Shown here one piece after another: positions 4,909-8,516 of a DNA stretch of 8,516 nucleotides. The notes beneath the pieces are model-generated. The model was not told where the DNA came from, ran no database searches, and saw nothing but the letters and a program-made list of their open reading frames with translations. This DNA is from an uncultured Neisseria sp. (lineage in GTDB: Bacteria; Pseudomonadota; Gammaproteobacteria; Burkholderiales; Neisseriaceae). Location of the stretch: positions 1 to 8,516 of the forward strand of contig CALFOA010000171.1 in assembly GCA_937919795.1 (NCBI GenBank). The letters run 5' to 3'. Positions within the stretch are counted from its first letter, which is position 1. Every line of letters begins with the position of its first letter. A program made the position numbers and the translations under genes.

Positions 4909-6147
4909 TTAGTGAAGTGTGGCCGCGCCGACGGTTTCCGCCAGCGCAGTTAAGCGGCGCTCGGATTTGTCCACATAAGGATTTTCACTATCCCAAGCGT
5001 AGCCCGCCAAAATGGACGACAGCATACGGCTGATATCGGCATTGCGGTTTTCGGCGTAAATCACATCTTGAAAACGGCTATCGTACCAACCCGTTACATA
5101 AGTGCGGAAGGTATTCACCCCCTGCATCAGCGGTTCGGCAAACTCATGTTGCCAATCGGCCTCGCTGCCGTTTAACTGTTTGGCCAGCAAATCGGCCGCC
5201 AGTTTGGCCGAGTGCATGGCGATGGTTACGCCCGAAGAAAACACCGGGTCGAGAAACTCGGAAGCATTGCCGAGCAAGGCGAAATGTTTGCCGTATAAGG
5301 CTTTCACATTGGCCGAATAGCCTTGGATATTGCGGAATGGAAATTCGTTTTCCCACACCGCATTTTCCAGCACTTCGGCCAGCATCGGGCATTCCAGCGC
5401 GAATTTTTTCAACACCGTTTCCGAGTCGCCCGCCAGCTTATCGGGGGTGCCGACCACACCGATGGAACAGCGGTTATCGCCGAACGGAATCGTCCACAGC
5501 CACACATCGCGGTGCTCGGGGTGGGTGGTGATCAGGATTTTGTTGCGGTCGAATTTCGGATTGCTGATGTTGTCGTCGATATGGGTGAAGTGGGCGATAC
5601 GCGGCGGCAGGTCGGACGGCGTTTCCAAATCGAGCAGGCGCGGCAGCACGCGGCCGTAACCGCTGGCGTCCAACACAAATTTAGCGTGCAGCTGATACTG
5701 CTCGCCCTGTTCGGTTTCTACGTTCAGACAGGCCTCTTCGCCGCTGTTGTCAAACGCAGTCACGCCGTGGCCGAAGCGCACTTCCACGCCTTGTTTGGCC
5801 GCTTCATCAATCAGAATTTTGTCGAACAAAGCACGGCGCACTTGGAAAGTGGTGCCCGGGCCGTCTGAAAACTTATCGGTAAAATCGAAGTAGGTGTAAC
5901 GGTTGCCCCAAGTAAAGGCCGCGCCGTTTTTAAACTGAAACGAAGGCTCGGCTTGCACCGCTGCTAAAAAGCCCGCCTCTTCTATCATTTCCATGCAATG
6001 CGGCAGCAGGCTCTCGCCAATCACAAAGCGCGGGAAATGCTGTTTTTCCAACACGCAGACTTTAAAACCCTGTTTGTTGAGCAAGGCCGCGGCCACCGCG
6101 CCGGAAGGGCCAGCGCCGATAATGGCGACATCGAATTGATGATTCAT
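4909..6147 (-). CDS. Halogenase-like FAD-dependent oxidoreductase of the APE cluster
   Basis: A 412-residue flavoprotein of the PHBH/flavin-dependent halogenase superfamily. It shows the dinucleotide motif GAGPSG (11-16), an acidic ribose-binding Glu34, GESLLPH (44-50), the LDASGYG segment (159-165), the halogenase signature WxWxIP as WLWTIP (216-221), and the second FAD motif as GNASEFLDPVFSSG (293-306). Lys73 in FKNGAAFTWG lies where halogenases such as CmlS and PltA carry their catalytic lysine, by my hand comparison. In the second FAD motif the usual GD is GN. It could halogenate, hydroxylate or oxidise the aryl head or the polyene; relatives occur in APE and flexirubin-type clusters, often without a proven role. 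The lipoprotein gene follows after 11 nt. The upstream gap holds a REPIN-like repeat, and the start at 6147 has only a weak purine-rich ribosome site. Confidence 0.88.
   Translation of the reverse strand: MNHQFDVAIIGAGPSGAVAAALLNKQGFKVCVLEKQHFPRFVIGESLLPHCMEMIEEAGFLAAVQAEPSFQFKNGAAFTWGNRYTYFDFTDKFSDGPGTTFQVRRALFDKILIDEAAKQGVEVRFGHGVTAFDNSGEEACLNVETEQGEQYQLHAKFVLDASGYGRVLPRLLDLETPSDLPPRIAHFTHIDDNISNPKFDRNKILITTHPEHRDVWLWTIPFGDNRCSIGVVGTPDKLAGDSETVLKKFALECPMLAEVLENAVWENEFPFRNIQGYSANVKALYGKHFALLGNASEFLDPVFSSGVTIAMHSAKLAADLLAKQLNGSEADWQHEFAEPLMQGVNTFRTYVTGWYDSRFQDVIYAENRNADISRMLSSILAGYAWDSENPYVDKSERRLTALAETVGAATLH
5723..5734 (-). repeat. DUS variant GGCCTGTCTGAA
   Basis: Preceded by A, giving AGGCCTGTCTGAA. 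It lies inside the FAD oxidoreductase gene. Confidence 0.6.
5858..5869 (+). repeat. AG-type DUS with one mismatch (GGGCCGTCTGAA)
   Basis: Carries the classic 10-mer GCCGTCTGAA of most Neisseria, not the T-containing local dialect. It lies inside the oxidoreductase gene. Confidence 0.65.
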
Positions 6148-6214
6148 GTTTTTGCTTTCTAGTTAATAATCTTGCCTTTAAACAAACAGCAACACATCAT
6201 TTAATACCATACGA

Positions 6215-6348
6215 CTGGGAGCGCGGGCGGCTCGCCCGCAGGCAAGCGGTACGCTTGCATCAAGTGGCCGACACGCCAGCCATACTTAATATTCCCACTA
6301 TTTTGTTTGCCCTGTAGGCAAATGCGGGCGAGCCGCCCGCGCTCCCAG
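6215..6348 (-). repeat. REPIN-like 134-bp inverted-repeat element, copy 2
   Basis: Perfect 26-bp terminal inverted repeats (6215-6240 and 6323-6348). Four hairpins with 7-bp stems and 3-nt loops lie at 6223-6239, 6242-6258 (GCAAGCG/CGCTTGC), 6306-6322 (TTTGCCC/AGGCAAA, with one wobble on one strand) and 6324-6340. GGAG stands beside the outer stem at both ends. It has exactly the length of copy 1 and aligns with it in reverse complement: about 48 of 82 internal bases agree without gaps, and agreement is high next to the ends and low in the middle. It fills the gap between the exporter and oxidoreductase genes. No linked transposase is visible. Confidence 0.8.
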
Positions 6349-6351
6349 CAA

Positions 6352-6363
6352 TGCCTGTCTGAA
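6352..6363 (+). repeat. DNA uptake sequence, TGCCTGTCTGAA (12/12)
   Basis: Perfect DUS three bases from the end of REPIN-like copy 2 and about 10 bp after the exporter stop codon. Confidence 0.85.
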
Positions 6364-6373
6364 ACCGGCTTGC

Positions 6374-8516
6374 TTATTCTTTTTCCAACAACCAAGCTGC
6401 CAGCCATAGGTTGAACACCACGCCCACCGCCACGGTTAAGCCGAAGGCCGCTACCGCAGGCGTGCTGCTCATACCCAGCAGTACAAACGAAATGCCGGTG
6501 GTGAGCGCGGCCAGCAGCATACCGCCTAAGCGGGCGGGGGCGCTGTGTTTGGCGGCGACGGCATACACCGCATAATCCACGCCAATGGCCGACACCAGCA
6601 GCAAGCCGAACATGGCGAACAGGCTGATCGGCACGCCCAGCCAGCCCAACACCGCCACCGTGGCCACTGCCGCCGCCAGCGGCACCGCCAGCACTTGAGT
6701 ACCGCGTTTGGTGCCAAACATCCGCCACAGCAGCAGCCAAGCCAATACATACGAAGCGAGCTTCAGCCAAGCGGCCTGATTGCGGGTGTGGTGGAACAAT
6801 TCATTCAGATGGCTGCGTTTGTCCGCCCAATGCACGCCCGCCAGATTCTTAATGCCTGTCTGAACCGCCGCCGCATCGTGCAGACCGTTTAAGCGGATAA
6901 TCGAAGCATAACGCCCTGATTCCACCTGCCCTAGATACAACGGCCGCCAGGCTTCGGCCAATATCGGTTTGAGGCCGTCTGAAAGCGTGAGCGGGCGCGC
7001 TTCGGCGGCCTGATTCAAGGCATTGCGCACGGTATTACGCGGCACACCGATTTCGCGCATCGGCTGCCAAGCCTCCGGCAGTTTGGCCAGCTCGCGCAGG
7101 CGGTTTTGCAGTTTTTGCTGTTCGGCCACCGGCGCGATAAATTGGTCGAGCGATTGAACACCCGCCAGCTTTTGCTGCGCGATAAACGGCTGCAAGGCGC
7201 GGTTTACTTCGGCGTTTTTGTGCAATAGCGCGTCTTCGCTGTCGGCTTCCACCACCAAATATTGACCGCCAAAATCGCTGCCCGAAAGTTGGTTGATTTG
7301 CTGCGCTTCGGCCAGCATCACCGGTGAAATGCTCACCCATTGGCGGATGTCGTCGCGCCAATCGCTGCGCCACAAACCCACCACCAGCAACAGAGCGCCC
7401 ACGATCCACCAGCCGCGGCGGTGCAAGCGCGCTTTGACGCGGTTCGACACATGATGCAACCGCCCCATCCAGCCGCCAAACGGCACCGGCTTGGCCTGAT
7501 AACGCTCAAACAGCGGCGGCAGCCACAGCAGCGTGGCACCAAACGCGCCCAGCAGGGCAAAGCCGGAAAACACCGCGGTTTGCCGCAATACCGGCAGCGG
7601 CGTGAACCACAATAAAGCATAGCCCGCCACCGTAATCAGCAAGCTGATGATAAAGGTCGGCCGCACTTCGCGCATCGCCGCTTCCGCCTGCCAGCCGATG
7701 CCGTCGGTCAAAGCGCGGTTATTTTCAGACGGCCTGAACACCGACGGCGCCAGCCAATGCAGCGGGAAATCCACCAACATCCCCACCAAGCTCGTGCCAA
7801 TCACAATGGTGAGAATATGCACTTCGCCAAACACCGCCAGCGCCGCCGCCAAGCCGGTGAGCATGCCCGCCGCCAACGGCACCACCAGCCAAAACACCCG
7901 CACGCTGCGGAACACCCACAGCAGCAAGGTAAAGGTGAGCAGCAAACCCGCCGCGCTCATCAAACGGCTTTCTTTGCTGGCCGCCGCTTTGGAAGCCGCC
8001 GCATACACCGCACCGCCCGCGCTTAAAGTCTCCACCCCCGCCTTGGCCGCCTGCTCGCGGCTTTGTTGCAGCAGCGGCAGCAAACCCTCGCTGCCGTTGG
8101 CGATATTATTGGTTTGCGGCAGCTTGCCGCGCAACCATACCCAGGTTTTGCCCGCCTCGTCTTCGGTGAACAACATGCCGTTATCGGCGTTCCACTGCAA
8201 ACGGCTTTGCGGCTGCGCCCGCGCGCTGACAAAACGGCCGAAGCCCAGCCAATCCTGTTCCAGCGACAAAGGCGACGGCGCGGCAAACGGGTTCACCGCC
8301 GCTTCCGCCCGCTGCTGAAAATACTGCTGCGGGTCTTCAAACAACTGCTGCCGCTGTTCATGCGGCAGCACCGCCAAACCCAAACGCTGCATATCGCCGC
8401 GCACCTGTTCCAAATCGGGCGAGATACTGCTGTCCACTTCGGCAAACACCCCGCTTTTACGCCACAAATCCGCAATTTCAGCCGCCGCTTGAAACGCCTT
8501 TTCCGCATCCGCGCTG
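6374..8516 (-). CDS. MMPL/RND-family exporter of the APE cluster, N-terminus outside the window
   Basis: An inner-membrane exporter of the RND superfamily, probably moving the aryl polyene lipid or its precursor to the periplasm. The frame is open to the window edge (codon 8515-8513), so 713 residues are visible and the first helix is missing; a full protein of roughly 770 residues would be usual. The layout is typical: a large periplasmic domain (visible residues 1-180), a block of helices (about 184-336, then one near 368-384), a second periplasmic domain, and five C-terminal helices ending at LLEKE. The two RND-type polar helix motifs are GTSLVGMLVDFPLHW in the first half and SAIGVDYAVYA in the second. 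The second has the usual Asp-Tyr, the first Asp-Phe. It contains one local-dialect and two AG-type DUS. The downstream gene follows after 226 bp with a REPIN-like repeat. Confidence 0.93.
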   Translation of the reverse strand, partial: SADAEKAFQAAAEIADLWRKSGVFAEVDSSISPDLEQVRGDMQRLGLAVLPHEQRQQLFEDPQQYFQQRAEAAVNPFAAPSPLSLEQDWLGFGRFVSARAQPQSRLQWNADNGMLFTEDEAGKTWVWLRGKLPQTNNIANGSEGLLPLLQQSREQAAKAGVETLSAGGAVYAAASKAAASKESRLMSAAGLLLTFTLLLWVFRSVRVFWLVVPLAAGMLTGLAAALAVFGEVHILTIVIGTSLVGMLVDFPLHWLAPSVFRPSENNRALTDGIGWQAEAAMREVRPTFIISLLITVAGYALLWFTPLPVLRQTAVFSGFALLGAFGATLLWLPPLFERYQAKPVPFGGWMGRLHHVSNRVKARLHRRGWWIVGALLLVVGLWRSDWRDDIRQWVSISPVMLAEAQQINQLSGSDFGGQYLVVEADSEDALLHKNAEVNRALQPFIAQQKLAGVQSLDQFIAPVAEQQKLQNRLRELAKLPEAWQPMREIGVPRNTVRNALNQAAEARPLTLSDGLKPILAEAWRPLYLGQVESGRYASIIRLNGLHDAAAVQTGIKNLAGVHWADKRSHLNELFHHTRNQAAWLKLASYVLAWLLLWRMFGTKRGTQVLAVPLAAAVATVAVLGWLGVPISLFAMFGLLLVSAIGVDYAVYAVAAKHSAPARLGGMLLAALTTGISFVLLGMSSTPAVAAFGLTVAVGVVFNLWLAAWLLEKE
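6853..6864 (+). repeat. DNA uptake sequence, TGCCTGTCTGAA (12/12)
   Basis: Perfect local-dialect DUS, preceded by A, within the exporter gene. Confidence 0.85.
6972..6983 (+). repeat. AG-DUS, AGGCCGTCTGAA (12/12)
   Basis: Perfect match to the AG-DUS of most Neisseria species. It lies inside the exporter gene, 108 bp from a local-dialect copy. Confidence 0.85.
7724..7735 (-). repeat. AG-DUS, AGGCCGTCTGAA (12/12)
   Basis: Second perfect AG-DUS, on the minus strand, inside the exporter gene. Confidence 0.85.

Noticed and set aside
5323..5868. Plus-strand open frame of 181 codons opposite the FAD oxidoreductase gene
   Set aside because: It is antisense to a gene with clear FAD motifs, its composition is unlike a folded protein, and it has no neighbouring partner gene.
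2297..6348. The two 134-bp repeats as ends of a composite transposon carrying the FAD, lipoprotein, KS and DH genes
   Set aside because: No transposase or target duplication is visible. The enclosed genes belong to the same pathway as the genes outside, and the copies have diverged in the middle. Independent insertions fit better.
6201..6770. Minus-strand frame running from the exporter gene through the REPIN-like repeat
   Set aside because: It is an out-of-frame read of the exporter C-terminus that continues through the noncoding repeat.
7647..8318. Plus-strand open frame of 223 codons opposite the exporter gene
   Set aside because: It is antisense to a clear transmembrane exporter, has low-complexity Ser/Ala/Pro-rich composition and shows no recognisable domain. 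It is a GC-rich shadow frame.
274..8516. A previously undescribed biosynthetic system
   Set aside because: The gene set and order (MMPL exporter, FAD enzyme, DUF3261-like lipoprotein, KS, DH, KR, KS) match known aryl polyene clusters. Novelty is limited to the repeats and the halogenase-like details.

Overview
The window is a bacterial chromosome segment from the family Neisseriaceae, most likely a Neisseria of the N. wadsworthii type. The main clue is fifteen DNA uptake sequence (DUS) copies in 8.5 kb. Six match TGCCTGTCTGAA exactly, which I recall as the 'wadsworthii' DUS dialect, and six more differ by one base. Two perfect copies and one near-copy of the AG-DUS (AGGCCGTCTGAA) lie towards the right end. 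A 106-bp Correia-type (CREE/NEMIS) repeat also points to Neisseria. The species name is inference.

All seven genes lie on the minus strand and read from right to left. They form the distal end of an aryl polyene (APE) biosynthetic cluster, the type II polyketide family that makes yellow, cell-envelope-attached polyene pigments. In transcription order they are: an MMPL/RND-type exporter cut at its N-terminus by the window edge (6374-8516); a halogenase-like FAD oxidoreductase (4909-6147); a small DUF3261-type lipoprotein (4388-4897); a ketosynthase (3101-4306, ApeO-like); a hotdog dehydratase (2485-2979, ApeP-like); a FabG-like ketoreductase (1497-2225, ApeQ-like); and a second ketosynthase (274-1503, ApeR-like). 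The KS-DH-KR-KS series covers condensation, dehydration and ketoreduction of the growing polyene. The exporter and lipoprotein fit delivery to the envelope. The ACPs, the aryl-starter ligase, the LolA-like protein and the glycosyl- or acyltransferases expected of such a cluster would lie beyond position 8516.

The enzymes are a known system. The less ordinary content is in the gaps. Two copies of a 134-bp REPIN-like element (2297-2430 and 6215-6348) lie in opposite orientations. Each has 26-bp terminal inverted repeats and four small hairpins with 7-bp stems and 3-nt loops, and each carries a DUS 2-3 nt from the same end. The Correia-type element (2997-3102) begins within the stop codon of the ApeO-like gene and fills most of the gap before the dehydratase. 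A 22-bp perfect palindrome made of two overlapping DUS follows the lipoprotein gene and sits next to a consensus TATAAT box. A DUS supplies the last codons and stop of the dehydratase gene.

Positions 1-273 hold no convincing gene. They contain a 15-bp operator-like palindrome and a DUS inverted-repeat hairpin that probably ends the operon. No tRNA, rRNA, CRISPR array or transposase gene was seen.
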